A DNA stretch of 64,000 bases, from contig NZ_CP060719.1 in assembly GCF_014396975.1 (NCBI RefSeq), positions 902,001 to 966,000 on the forward strand. Direction: 5' to 3'. Under the pieces are notes generated by a model. It had not been told where the DNA came from. It saw only the letters and a list, made by a program, of their open reading frames with translations, and did no database searches. Position numbers and translations under genes: made by a program. Shown piece after piece: positions 45,956 through 57,597 of this stretch; the first letter of the stretch is position 1, and each line of letters opens with the position of its first letter. This DNA comes from Thermomonas carbonis (GTDB taxonomy: Bacteria; Pseudomonadota; Gammaproteobacteria; Xanthomonadales; Xanthomonadaceae).

Positions 45956-46975
45956 TCAACGGTTGATGCGTTTCAGCAGGCGCGCGCGCAGGTCGCGGGC
46001 GCGATGTTCGTCCAGTGGCGACAGCACGCGGCGTGCCGGTTCCGGGATATGCGCGGCGGTGTCCGCATCCGCTTCGAACACGTAGTGGCGGAACACTTCC
46101 TGCCACTCGGCGCGCTCGTGCGCCGGCAGGTCGCGGAGGGTCATCAGTGCGTACATCAGCACGTTCATCGGCGTGTCCATCCACCCGGGCGCATCGCGCC
46201 ACCAGTAGTTGACCAGCACATTGAACGCGTCCAACCCTTCCATGTGATGCCACCACAGGGAAGGAATGAACACCGCATCGCCCGGTTCCAGTTCGGCCAC
46301 TTGCGCATGCCGCATCGCTTCGGCGAAACGCGGGAAGCGGTCGAGGTCGGGCGCAGCGAAGTCGACCAGGCTGATGGCCTGGCCGGCCGGATTGAAGTCG
46401 AGCGGACCGATGTACAGGTTCTGCAGTTGCGAGGGCGGAAACAGGGTCACCCGCCGACGGCCGGCGACCACGCAGGCGATGTTGTTCGGCACGTCCTGGT
46501 GCGCGGCAATGCGCGTGCGGTTGCCGATCCAGATGCTGGCCAGCGCATCGCGCCCGCCCAGGTCGAGGTCGTTGTGCGTGCGCAAGCCCGGCAGCCAGGT
46601 GTCGATGCTGGTGGAGGCGACATAGATCATCGGCGGCGCGGCGTGCGCGGCGTATTTCAGCAGGGTGTCCAGGACCACGCCCAACGGCACGTTTTCCTGG
46701 CGGAAATTGAAGCCGTCGAAGGTCTCGTTGTAGAACACGCGGCCACCAATCTCCGGGGCTCCGGTGGTGGCGACCACCGGCGGTGCGTCCGCGCGCGCAT
46801 GCCGGCGCAGGCAGGCCACCGCCTCTTCCATGGAACCGCGCGCAGCCGACACCATCGGCCAGTGCGCGGCCACGCCGCGCAACACCACCGGCCTGTCCGC
46901 CCCCAGCACTGCATCGGACAGGGCGTCGGGCGAGTCGCCCCGACGCTCCGGGATTGGCTCAGCGCCCGCCAGCAC
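45956..46975 (-). CDS. Cupin-8/JmjC-like Fe(II) oxygenase
   Basis: A 339-residue cupin-8 protein. The iron triad of 2-oxoglutarate hydroxylases is complete: H159-x-D161 in AAHQDVPNN and a distal His at 243/244 in IPSLWWHHMEGLD, the layout of FIH-type hydroxylases. No signal peptide. The GTG start lies within the end of the SapC gene (17-bp overlap), so translation is coupled. This family is regularly found with SapC and tryptophan halogenases beside TonB receptors; substrate unknown. Hydroxylation of a protein or metabolite is possible from the intact site. Confidence 0.87.
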   Translation of the reverse strand: MLAGAEPIPERRGDSPDALSDAVLGADRPVVLRGVAAHWPMVSAARGSMEEAVACLRRHARADAPPVVATTGAPEIGGRVFYNETFDGFNFRQENVPLGVVLDTLLKYAAHAAPPMIYVASTSIDTWLPGLRTHNDLDLGGRDALASIWIGNRTRIAAHQDVPNNIACVVAGRRRVTLFPPSQLQNLYIGPLDFNPAGQAISLVDFAAPDLDRFPRFAEAMRHAQVAELEPGDAVFIPSLWWHHMEGLDAFNVLVNYWWRDAPGWMDTPMNVLMYALMTLRDLPAHERAEWQEVFRHYVFEADADTAAHIPEPARRVLSPLDEHRARDLRARLLKRINR

Positions 46976-47666
46976 GGCTCCGGTTCATCCTGTCGATGAG
47001 ACCGCGGAAATTCGACACCGAGGCCACCGCCATGAACACCGGCTCAAGGTGGCCGGCTGCATGCAGCTCGCCGAGGGCCATTGCATCGAGCGCACGCAGG
47101 CGCTCTTCGTTGATCGTGTAATAGCCGGTCAGCCGGTTCACCGAACCGTCGTCCAGCTCCACGTCCAGCACGAACGATTCCAGCAGGTCGCGCGCCAGCA
47201 AGGCATCGACGAACGCCGGCACGCGCTGCAAGCCGTTGTGCAGGGTCAGCAGCACGGAAGCGACCCGGTCGAGGTAATCGGTATTGCCGCCATGCTCGCG
47301 GAACAGCGCTTCGCCGGCATCGCTGCGCACGCGCGGGCTGTCCAGGTCGACATGCACGGTGACGTCATCGCCACCGCGCCCGATCAGGAACGGATGGCGT
47401 TCGATCCCCAGCGGCAGGTAGGCCGCATCCCAGCATTCGCCGTCCAGGAACAGGTTGTGCCCTTCCTGGAAGCCGAGCAATGCCACCGGCGACAGCACGC
47501 CCTGCGCGTCCTTGCGGAACACGATGGGGTAATGCGCCTGCAGGTCGCGGAACTCCGCGGGGAAGGTGGCGACGAAGGCCACGTCATCCCCGAGCGCCGC
47601 GCCGCGCCGCGTGTCGATGCGCAGGTCGCGATGGTCGATGTTGTTGAGCTGGACGTGGCGTGCCAT
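46959..47666 (-). CDS. SapC-family protein
   Basis: A 235-residue cytosolic protein of the SapC family. Visible blocks are FRDLQAHYPIVFRKD, ALLGFQEGHNLFLD, WDAAYLPLGIERHPF and LHNGLQRVPAFVDALL. The name comes from Campylobacter surface-layer genes, but here and in relatives SapC accompanies TonB receptors and halogenases and its role is unknown. It lies 10 nt after the halogenase 2 stop and overlaps the cupin start. Confidence 0.87.
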   Translation of the reverse strand: MARHVQLNNIDHRDLRIDTRRGAALGDDVAFVATFPAEFRDLQAHYPIVFRKDAQGVLSPVALLGFQEGHNLFLDGECWDAAYLPLGIERHPFLIGRGGDDVTVHVDLDSPRVRSDAGEALFREHGGNTDYLDRVASVLLTLHNGLQRVPAFVDALLARDLLESFVLDVELDDGSVNRLTGYYTINEERLRALDAMALGELHAAGHLEPVFMAVASVSNFRGLIDRMNRSRAGGR

Positions 47667-47676
47667 TCGATCGGTC

Positions 47677-49230
47677 CTAGATGCGCGGCATGCCGCGCGT
47701 GTTCACATGATCGAGCATCTCGCGATGCCCCGGCAACGCCGCCAGCATCCTGCGCGCCATCTCGGCCGATTCGCGGAAATAGCCTTCGGCGCGCGCCACG
47801 TCGTCCATGCGCCGCGTGGCCGGCCGCAGCTCGGGCTTGAAGCCCATGCCGTAGAGGATGAACTGGTAGCTGGCCGAGGGAAACACTTCCTCGACGCGGT
47901 TGAGGTCGTATCGGGACGGCGGCTGGTGGCGCCACAGTTCCATCCGCTCGCGCAGGCGTTCGGGGATCGTTTCCGGCCGGCGGTTGTCGCGCCAGTACGC
48001 ACTGCCATCGCGCTTGCTGAGCACGTAGTGCAGCTTGAGGAAATCGACGATGCGATCCCAGCGATAGCTGAAGGTGTCGTTGTAGCGCTTCGCCACGATG
48101 TCGACCGCCGCGCGCGTGGATGGCATCTGGTCGGCGAGCATGCCGGCCGCCAGTTCCACCATCACCAGCGACGAGGCTTCCAGCGGTTCCATGAAGCCGC
48201 TCGCAAGGCCGATCGCCACGCAGTTGCGATGCCACCCGCCACGCCGGAAACCGGGCTTGATGGTGATCCTGGGCAAGGTGTGGATGTCGTCCTCGCGGCC
48301 GCCGGTCTCCACGATGTAGCGGCGCAGCGCGGCTTCGGCATCGTCGTCGCTGGTGTGGGTGCTGGAGTAGACGTGACCGATGCCGCGCCGGCTCTGCAGG
48401 CCGATGTCCCAGATCCAGCCGGCCTCCTGCGCGGTCGAGATGGTCTGGCAGGCGATCTCCACGCTCGGATCGACGTACGGCACCTGCACCGCGATCGCAC
48501 GGTCGTTGAACAGCACGTCCTTCTGCGACTCGATTTCGACCCCGTAGTGCTGGCCGATCAGCAGCGCGCGCATGCCGCTGCAATCGACGAACAGGTCGCC
48601 TTCGATCGCGCCGTTCTCGCGCGTCTGCAGGGACGCGATGTCGCCGTTGTCGTGGGTATTGATGCCGATCATGTGATCGGAAACATGACGCACGCCGAGT
48701 TTCTCGACGCAGTGCGTGCGCAGGAACGCGCCCAGCTTGGCGGCATCGAGGTGATAGGAGTAATTGGCCACCGCCGCCCATTCCGGTGTGGCGAACTGCT
48801 TGGGCGACTTGCCTGCCTCGCACAGGTGCGACTGGAAGCAGGTGAGCATGCTGAAGGGCACGTCGCTGTGCGCCAGCCAGCCGGCCGCGAGATGCGTGTC
48901 CAGGAAGCCCGGCGGCAGCACGAAGGGATGGTGGTAGTAGTCGCCCTGGAGGTCTTCCCGCCAGTTGACGAACTTCGAGCCCTGCTTGAAGGCCGCATCG
49001 CACTGGCGGATGAAGTCGGTCTCGCTCACGCCGATCCGGCGCAGGGTGTCGCGCATGGTCGGCCAGGTGCCTTCGCCCACGCCGATCGTCGACACCTCCG
49101 GCGATTCGATCAGAGTGATCCGCAAGCCGGAGCCGGACGCGGTGTCGTGCTCGGCGGCTAGCACGGCGGCCGTCAACCAGCCGGCAGAGCCACCGCCCAG
49201 GATGACCACATGTCTGATGAATTGATCCAC
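47677..49230 (-). CDS. Flavin-dependent tryptophan-halogenase family protein 2 (diverged motifs)
   Basis: A 517-residue paralogue of halogenase 1. The FAD motif GGGSAG, GVGEGTWP and the lysine equivalent K82 (AAFKQGSKF) are kept, but the WxWxIP motif reads W272-I-W274-D-I-G277 and the PrnA Glu-Ser pair reads E351-A352. Catalytic Glu and Lys remain while the proline and serine are lost, so chemistry or substrate may differ from halogenase 1. The GTG start is 123 bp after the TonB receptor stop, with a strong hairpin in between. Confidence 0.88.
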   Translation of the reverse strand: MDQFIRHVVILGGGSAGWLTAAVLAAEHDTASGSGLRITLIESPEVSTIGVGEGTWPTMRDTLRRIGVSETDFIRQCDAAFKQGSKFVNWREDLQGDYYHHPFVLPPGFLDTHLAAGWLAHSDVPFSMLTCFQSHLCEAGKSPKQFATPEWAAVANYSYHLDAAKLGAFLRTHCVEKLGVRHVSDHMIGINTHDNGDIASLQTRENGAIEGDLFVDCSGMRALLIGQHYGVEIESQKDVLFNDRAIAVQVPYVDPSVEIACQTISTAQEAGWIWDIGLQSRRGIGHVYSSTHTSDDDAEAALRRYIVETGGREDDIHTLPRITIKPGFRRGGWHRNCVAIGLASGFMEPLEASSLVMVELAAGMLADQMPSTRAAVDIVAKRYNDTFSYRWDRIVDFLKLHYVLSKRDGSAYWRDNRRPETIPERLRERMELWRHQPPSRYDLNRVEEVFPSASYQFILYGMGFKPELRPATRRMDDVARAEGYFRESAEMARRMLAALPGHREMLDHVNTRGMPRI

Positions 49231-49282
49231 GCGTCTGCCTCTCCAAGTTGCATGAACGGATCACGATAGCGAACCCGTGAAA

Positions 49283-49315
49283 TGACGAAGCCGCTGGCGA
49301 CCAGCGGCTTCGTCA
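49283..49315 (-). repeat. 15-bp perfect hairpin between the TonB receptor and halogenase 2 genes
   Basis: TGACGAAGCCGCTGG (49283-49297) and its exact complement (49301-49315) enclose a 3-nt CGA loop. It starts 38 bp past the receptor stop, with only a broken T tract (CATTTCAC) after it. Probably an intra-operon attenuator or mRNA 3'-end stabiliser that lets the receptor be made in excess of the enzymes downstream. Confidence 0.7.
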
Positions 49316-49353
49316 CGCGATCATGGCCCGTTGCCGGTCCCTGCCGCCACTGC

Positions 49354-52300
49354 TTACTGGAAGTCGTAACGCAGGCCCAGCATGTAACGCGGACCGGTCT
49401 GGGTGCCGTAGAACAGGATGTTCCGGTTGCGCTCGCTCAGGCGTGCGGTTTCGTCGGTCAGGTTGATCCCCTCGAACTGCAACGTCAGGCGCTCGTTGAA
49501 CTTGTAACCCACGCTCAGATCCCACTGACCGTAGCGCTCGACATACACCGGGTTGTTCTTGGCGACATCGCCAGGATCGCCGTCGTACTGTCCGCTCAGG
49601 AACTGGTCGCGCCAGTTGTAGGCCAGGCGCACCTGCCAGTCGCCCTTGTCGTAGAAGCCGACCAGGTTTGCGGAATCGCTCAGGCCCACCAGCACCTGCT
49701 GCGGACCCTTTGCCGCATTGTCGTATTGCAGGCTGGGGCTGCGGACGATGGTGTAGTTGGTCGCCAGGCCAAAGCCGCTGTCACCGAACATGTGTTGCAG
49801 GTTGATTTCGAAGCCGTTGAGGTTGTGCGAGCCGGCATTGGCAGGCGTGGTGATGCTGAACACCGTCAGCGGATCCCCGGCTTGCCCGGTGATGATCCCA
49901 TTCGCCGCGTCCACCCCAGGCTGGCCATCGTAGTTGGCGAAGATGTAGTCGCGAATGCACTGCCCGTCCGCGACACCGCAACCTTCGGCAATCGCTTCGT
50001 TCCAGTAATCGCCGCCGATCGGCGTGGGCAGACTGAACAGGGTGTCCTGGAACGAGCCCGCGCCGTTGTCGATGTAGTTGGAGATGTTCTTGCGGTAATA
50101 GCTCAACGAGAAGTAGCTGGCGTTCCCGTAGTACCACTCGTATGACAGGTCGATGTTCTTGGACAGCAGGGGCTTCAGGTTCGGGTTGCCGGCCGAGCCG
50201 CTGCCGCCATTCACGCGCACATTCCCGCCAATCACCAATCCGCCCTGGATGTCTTTCCAGCCGGGCCGGCCGATGCTGTGGCCATAGCTGGCGCGCAACA
50301 CCATGTCCTCGGTCAGCTCGAACTTGGCGTCCAGGCTCGGCAGCCAGTAGTTGTACTCGCCCTCCAGACTGGTGAACGACTTGCCGCCCATGATCGCCTG
50401 GAGCTCGTTGGGTGCGTTCCACTGAACGGCGACCGGGGTCACCACCTGTGCTGCGGAGAGCACCTTGGTTTTTTCGTAGCGCACGCCCACCGCCAGATCG
50501 ACCGGCACGCGGGTCTCCCAGCGCGTGTTGAACTGCACATAGGCGCTGCGCGTCTTCTCGGTGGTATTCAGGTCGTTGTTGAGGTACTCGTCCGGGTAGG
50601 TCGTCATCTCGCCGCTGGCACCCACCGCGTCGCGCAGGCGCTCCAGATCCGTGGTCAGGAACAGCGAGGTGAAACGCGGGTCGTTGCCGTTGGAAAACGC
50701 GCCGAAATACTTGGCCATGTCGTCGATCTGCCAGATCGCGTCATCCCAATCGCCCGGCGTACCGAGCGGCGCGCCCCAATCGGGGTACTCGGTGATGCCC
50801 AGCGCCGTGCGGTTCCTGACCTCGGTGCTGGCCACGCCGAACTTGAAACTCGAGTAGTCGCCGAACTTGAAGTCGCCATCCAGGCGGCCCTGTTCGACTT
50901 CGGAACGCGAGTATCCATTCACGTAACGACGCCCGCTGGGGCGTGCCTGCGACGGATGCACGCCACCGACCGTGGGGTTCAACCCCATCTCGAGGATCGG
51001 CAGTTCGCCGTCGAACCAGACCGTGGTATTGCCGCGCATGTTGGCGGCAACGCCGATGCTGCCGTCGGTACCCCAGTCGCTGTCGGGGCCGATCTCGGCC
51101 GACGAGTTGTGGTAGTCGAACTCCAGGTCGAACGCGTCGGTGACCGCCCATTCCACGTTGAAGCCGACCGAATCGTTGACGGCGCGGGTCGCCCCCTTGC
51201 TGCCGCCCACGGCCAGGTCGGCGCAGCCCACGTAGACCCCGTTCGGGCCGAGCTGGTCGGTGCAGTTGATCAGTTCGCGGTAGAACACCGGACCCGCGGC
51301 CGGGCCATCGGTCCACGCGCTTTCGGACGGGCCGAAGTTGAACCAGACCGACATTTCGTTGCGCTGCTGCTGGATCTTGTTTTCGGAATAGGTGTAGTCG
51401 AGCGTCGCGGTCAGGCGATCGGTCGGCGCGAACTGCAGGGTCAGCTGGCCATTGGTGCGCTGACGTTGCACGCTGTTGACCGTGTAGCCGAACGACTGCG
51501 GGACCGAATACAGGTCGGTCGGGCCGGGCTGGTTCTCGACGCCAGGCGCACCCTGCGGAATCACGCCCCAGCCGCCTTCATTGCCGAAGTGCGTGCGCCA
51601 GCCACTGCCCACGCTGGCCTGATTGTAGCCGCTGTCGCGATCCTGGTAGCTGCCGCTCAGCGCGATGCCGAACTTGCCGTCGGCGAAGCTGCGGCTGAAG
51701 ATGCCGGACACTTCGCCGGTGTAATCCTTGCCCTGCAGCGACGTGGGCAGATTGCCGTTGGATGTGTCGTGGACCGTCTTGATGCCGAGATTGGCCAGCG
51801 GGCCGCTTTCCAGCGGTCGCGCGGTCTTGATGTTGATGGTCGCGCCGATGCCGCCGGTGGGATTGTCGGCGCGACCGGTCTTGTAGACCTCCACGCCAGC
51901 CACCGCTTCCGATGCCAGGTTGGCGAAGTCGAACGCGCGCGAGTTGGAGGCATCGAAGCCGTTGAGCAGGGCACCCGGCATCTGCCGCCCATTGAGCAGG
52001 ACCAGGTTGTGATCCGGGCCGATGCCGCGCACGGTGACCTTGGACCCTTCGCCGCTGGCGGTGCGATCGATCGAGACGCCGCTGATGCGTTGCAGCGATT
52101 CGGCCAGGTTGGTGTCCGGGAACTTGCCGATGTCCTCGGCGGCGATACCGTCGACCACACCCTGCGAATCGCGCTTGAGGTTCATCGCGGATTCGAGGGC
52201 CCCGCGAATGCCGACCACCACGACGGTGTCGAGATCCTTCGCCTCTTCGCTGGTGGCCGTGCCCGCGGGCTTGTCCTGGTCGGCGTTGGCATCCTGCGCC

Positions 52301-52377
52301 ATCACTGGCGATGCCATCGCCAGCAGCAATGCGGTGACGAGCAATTGTTTCCTGGGTGCAGCGTGCTGTTGCTTCAT
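49354..52377 (-). CDS. TonB-dependent receptor, carbohydrate-locus type
   Basis: An outer-membrane active transporter of about 1007 residues. A signal peptide (LLVTALLLAMASPVMAQ) is followed by a Ton-box-like stretch DTVVVVGIRGALESAM, the plug domain (LAESLQRISGVSIDR, VRGIGPDHNLVLLNGR, ATINIKT) and a 22-strand barrel ending GLRYDFQ. The TonB receptors with this plug in xanthomonads, caulobacters and sphingomonads import oligosaccharides. The start at 52377 (MKQQHAAPRKQ) has GAGAGGGGG upstream. First gene of the six-gene operon under operator 2. Confidence 0.93.
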   Translation of the reverse strand: MKQQHAAPRKQLLVTALLLAMASPVMAQDANADQDKPAGTATSEEAKDLDTVVVVGIRGALESAMNLKRDSQGVVDGIAAEDIGKFPDTNLAESLQRISGVSIDRTASGEGSKVTVRGIGPDHNLVLLNGRQMPGALLNGFDASNSRAFDFANLASEAVAGVEVYKTGRADNPTGGIGATINIKTARPLESGPLANLGIKTVHDTSNGNLPTSLQGKDYTGEVSGIFSRSFADGKFGIALSGSYQDRDSGYNQASVGSGWRTHFGNEGGWGVIPQGAPGVENQPGPTDLYSVPQSFGYTVNSVQRQRTNGQLTLQFAPTDRLTATLDYTYSENKIQQQRNEMSVWFNFGPSESAWTDGPAAGPVFYRELINCTDQLGPNGVYVGCADLAVGGSKGATRAVNDSVGFNVEWAVTDAFDLEFDYHNSSAEIGPDSDWGTDGSIGVAANMRGNTTVWFDGELPILEMGLNPTVGGVHPSQARPSGRRYVNGYSRSEVEQGRLDGDFKFGDYSSFKFGVASTEVRNRTALGITEYPDWGAPLGTPGDWDDAIWQIDDMAKYFGAFSNGNDPRFTSLFLTTDLERLRDAVGASGEMTTYPDEYLNNDLNTTEKTRSAYVQFNTRWETRVPVDLAVGVRYEKTKVLSAAQVVTPVAVQWNAPNELQAIMGGKSFTSLEGEYNYWLPSLDAKFELTEDMVLRASYGHSIGRPGWKDIQGGLVIGGNVRVNGGSGSAGNPNLKPLLSKNIDLSYEWYYGNASYFSLSYYRKNISNYIDNGAGSFQDTLFSLPTPIGGDYWNEAIAEGCGVADGQCIRDYIFANYDGQPGVDAANGIITGQAGDPLTVFSITTPANAGSHNLNGFEINLQHMFGDSGFGLATNYTIVRSPSLQYDNAAKGPQQVLVGLSDSANLVGFYDKGDWQVRLAYNWRDQFLSGQYDGDPGDVAKNNPVYVERYGQWDLSVGYKFNERLTLQFEGINLTDETARLSERNRNILFYGTQTGPRYMLGLRYDFQ

Positions 52378-52469
52378 GGGCATCCCCCTCTCCAAGGATT
52401 TGCACGAAAACTGTGGGTGTCTGAATTTTTTGTCACACGCGCCAAGGTGCTGGCGACTGGTGCGGCGGC

Positions 52470-52499
52470 ATTAGGAAGGCAAATTGACAGCGTTGTCAA
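52470..52499 (-). promoter_or_regulatory. Operator 2 (LacI-type palindrome) and promoter of the TonB receptor operon
   Basis: TTGACAGCGTTGTCAA at 52484-52499. Read on the minus strand it supplies a perfect -35 TTGACA (52499-52494), with CCTAAT at 52475-52470 as -10 (18-bp spacing), about 93 bp before the receptor ATG. The operator therefore sits on the -35. Confidence 0.78.
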
Positions 52500-52615
52500 A
52501 CTGCAGTGCAGCACCGCCTTCCTGCTTGTGCTGCAGCGTCTTTCCGCATGAAATCTTGTTGCGTTGCAGCATCAGACGATCGACCTTCCCAATTGGGAAC
52601 GCGTGTGCCGCTCCG

Positions 52616-53689
52616 TCAATCGACGCTGGAAACGGGCCCGGTCGAACGCCGCAACTGCAGCGCATAAGGCACGTCGACGATGCCGCCACTGCCCAGTTCG
52701 CGCACTTCCTTGAGCAACTCGGTGGCGGCCAGGCGGCCCATCTCGCGGGTGGGCTGGCGCACCGTGGTCAGCGCCGGATAGATCTGGTGGGCGATCGGGG
52801 TGTCGTCGAAGCCGCAGACCGAGATATCCCCGGGCACCGACAGGCCTCGTTCGCAGATCGCACAGATCGCGCCGGCGGCCATGTCGTCGTTGGCGGCGAA
52901 AATCGCGGTCGGGCGATCGTCCAGGTCGAGCAGTGCATTGGTCGCGGCATAGCCGGACTCGTAGGAAAATTCGCCATCCACCACCAGCCTGGCGTCATAG
53001 CGCAGGCCGGCCCGGCGCAGGCCCTCGCGATACCCCGCCAGCCGCCACGCGCTGGCGCCGTGCGCGGCATGCCCGCGGACATGGGCGATGCGCCGATGAC
53101 CGAGCGAGGCGAGGTGCGCCATCATCGAACAGACCGCGCCGTGCTCGTCCACCACCACGCCCACATGCCGGTTCTGCTCTTTCGCCGAGATGCTGGCGTA
53201 CGGAATCCCCAGCTCCTCCAGGCGGCGCAGCAGGGCCACGTCGTCGGTGATCGGCGGGGTCAGGATCACCCCGTCCAGTTGCGCCTGCACCACCAGCGCC
53301 TCGACCTTGTCGATGATGTCGTCGGCGTTGTAGACCAGCGGTGCCAACATCAGGTTGTAGTGCTGCGCCTGGCAGGCATCCAGCACGCCCAGCTCGATCT
53401 CCATCAGGTAGTTGTTCGACGGGTTGTCGAACAGCATCGCCACCAGGTACGAGCGCCGCCCGGCGAGCACCCGCGCCGATGGCAACGGCCGGTAGCGCAG
53501 CTTCTCGACCGCGGCCTCGACCAGGCCGCGGGTGCGCGGGGAGACGTTGGGTTCGTTGTTGAGCACGCGCGACACCGTCTTCATCGAGACACCGGCCGCT
53601 TCCGCCACGTCCTCGATCCGCACGCGCCCGGCCTTCGCACGCACCTGTTCGCTCGCGGCCTCGTCTGCCGCAGGTTTCGTGTCGCCCAT
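52616..53689 (-). CDS. LacI-family repressor of the glucan locus
   Basis: A 357-residue regulator. After a ~22-residue leader comes the LacI helix-turn-helix [21 protein letters not shown] (split over two helices) and the hinge region [14 protein letters not shown], then a periplasmic-binding-protein-like sensor domain ([55 protein letters not shown]). The ligand is probably a sugar from glucan breakdown. The start at 53689 is the ATG nearest the HTH; the frame is open far upstream only because it runs antisense through the glucosidase gene. The three palindromes of the locus are its likely operators, one in its own divergent promoter region. Confidence 0.92.
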   Translation of the reverse strand: MGDTKPAADEAASEQVRAKAGRVRIEDVAEAAGVSMKTVSRVLNNEPNVSPRTRGLVEAAVEKLRYRPLPSARVLAGRRSYLVAMLFDNPSNNYLMEIELGVLDACQAQHYNLMLAPLVYNADDIIDKVEALVVQAQLDGVILTPPITDDVALLRRLEELGIPYASISAKEQNRHVGVVVDEHGAVCSMMAHLASLGHRRIAHVRGHAAHGASAWRLAGYREGLRRAGLRYDARLVVDGEFSYESGYAATNALLDLDDRPTAIFAANDDMAAGAICAICERGLSVPGDISVCGFDDTPIAHQIYPALTTVRQPTREMGRLAATELLKEVRELGSGGIVDVPYALQLRRSTGPVSSVD

Positions 53690-53747
53690 TGACTGTTCCC
53701 CGCACCGGCTCGCCGACCGCATCGAAAGTGTGCGGCCTTGCCACGCA

Positions 53748-53780
53748 GCGAAGGCTTGCCGCTTTGCAGCAAGCCTTCGC
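53748..53780. repeat. 12-bp inverted repeat in the regulator/glucosidase intergenic region
   Basis: GCGAAGGCTTGC (53748-53759) and its exact complement (53769-53780) flank a 9-nt spacer. It lies between the LacI start and operator 3, where the leader of the regulator mRNA would be. Hairpin or protein site; not a match to the operator palindrome. Confidence 0.55.
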
Positions 53781-53809
53781 CGGTCGTACCCGCTATTGTG
53801 CGCTGGTGC

Positions 53810-53823
53810 TGACAACGCTGTCA
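53810..53823 (+). promoter_or_regulatory. Operator 3 (LacI-type palindrome) upstream of the GH3-GH16 genes
   Basis: TGACAACGCTGTCA is the reverse complement of operators 1 and 2. It lies 57 bp before the ATG at 53880, beside an AT-rich -10-like TTTAAT (53840-53845), in the divergent gap between the LacI gene and the glucosidase. It could control both. Confidence 0.72.
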
Positions 53824-53879
53824 TTGCGCTCCGCACCAATTTAATCCTACCGCCCCGCCGTCGTCCAGGAAACGCAGAC

Positions 53880-56446
<2,567 letters not shown>

Positions 56447-56448
56447 GC

Positions 56449-57471
56449 ATGCACGCCATCGCACTCACCTCGATGTTGTTGCTGGGCAACGATCCCGCCG
56501 CCGGTGCCATCGCGCCGGCGCGATGGGAACTTGCGTGGAAGGATGAGTTCGACGGCGACACCATCGACCTGGCCAACTGGGACATCGAGGAGAACTGCTG
56601 GGGTGGTGGCAATGCCGAACAGCAGTGCTACACCCGCCGCCAGGGAAAGTTCGCCAACGCCTTCGTCGCCGACGGCCTGCTTTACATCGTCGCCAAGCGC
56701 GAGGCGTTCACCGCCAGCAACCAGCCGGAGGGTGGCGGTCGCCTGAAAGCCACCCTGCCCTACACCTCGGCGCGGCTGCGCACGAAGCACAAGCAGGAAT
56801 GGACCTTCGGGCGCTTCGAGATCCGCGCACGCCTGCCGCACGGGCAAGGTGCGTGGCCGGCGATCTGGATGCTGCCCACCGATTCGTCCTACGGTACGTG
56901 GGCGGCGTCCGGCGAGATCGACATCATGGAAGCGGTCAACATCGGCACGCCGACCGATGAACCCGGCGCGGCGTCAGGCACCAGGGAAACACGCGTGCAC
57001 GGCACCCTGCATTACGGCCGGCCGTCGCCGGGCAATGTGCATACCGGCACCTGGTTTCGGTTGCCGAATGGCGCGAGCCCTTCCGACGGTTTCCATGTGT
57101 ATGCGCTGGAGTGGGAGGAAGGCGAGATCCGCTGGTACGTGGACGGTGTGCACTACGCGACGCAGCGTGCGGACGGCTGGTTCTCGCAGGTGCGCAAGGG
57201 CGGCGATTGGGTCGACTCTCCGCCGGGCGCACCGTTCGACCGCGCTTCGAAGTACCACCTGCTGCTGAACCTCGCGGTGGGCGGCAACTGGGCCGGCAAG
57301 GTGAACGCGACCGGCATCGACGAAGCCGCGTTCCCGCAGGGCATGCTGGTCGATTACGTGCGGGTGTATCGCTGCAGCGCCGGCACGCCCGATGGCCACG
57401 GCTGCGCGACCGTCGGCTCCGATGCAAAGCTGGTGGTACCGGAAGCCGCGCAAAAGCGCCCCGCGCTGTAA
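56449..57471 (+). CDS. GH16 endo-beta-glucanase (laminarinase-like)
   Basis: An endo-acting glycoside hydrolase of 340 residues. The catalytic motif is GEIDIMEAVN (ExDxxE, the beta-bulge type of laminarinases), preceded by WPAIWMLP and followed by HGTLHYG and WEEGEIRWYVDG. Family members with this layout cut beta-1,3 or mixed-linkage glucans. A short hydrophobic N-terminus (MHAIALTSMLLLG) may be a weak signal peptide. The ATG is 2 nt after the GH3 stop, so the two are co-transcribed under operator 3. A REP-like palindrome lies 17 bp after the stop. Confidence 0.9.
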   Translation: MHAIALTSMLLLGNDPAAGAIAPARWELAWKDEFDGDTIDLANWDIEENCWGGGNAEQQCYTRRQGKFANAFVADGLLYIVAKREAFTASNQPEGGGRLKATLPYTSARLRTKHKQEWTFGRFEIRARLPHGQGAWPAIWMLPTDSSYGTWAASGEIDIMEAVNIGTPTDEPGAASGTRETRVHGTLHYGRPSPGNVHTGTWFRLPNGASPSDGFHVYALEWEEGEIRWYVDGVHYATQRADGWFSQVRKGGDWVDSPPGAPFDRASKYHLLLNLAVGGNWAGKVNATGIDEAAFPQGMLVDYVRVYRCSAGTPDGHGCATVGSDAKLVVPEAAQKRPAL

Positions 57472-57487
57472 CGGGTTCGCTCTTGCT

Positions 57488-57515
57488 CGTCATTCCCGCG
57501 AAGGCGGGAATGACG
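57488..57515. repeat. REP-like palindrome
   Basis: CGTCATTCCCGC and its exact complement enclose a GAAG loop. This CATTCCCGCGAAGGCGGGAATG core is a widespread intergenic palindrome in proteobacteria, split here across both arms. It lies just after the GH16 stop and may protect that mRNA end. Confidence 0.8.
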
Positions 57516-57597
57516 GATCGGAGCGCAACACTGCGTTGCCGGCACCTGCATCACGCCGGGGCTAGAGTGGCGCTCCCACGTTGGCGGAGCTTCCACG

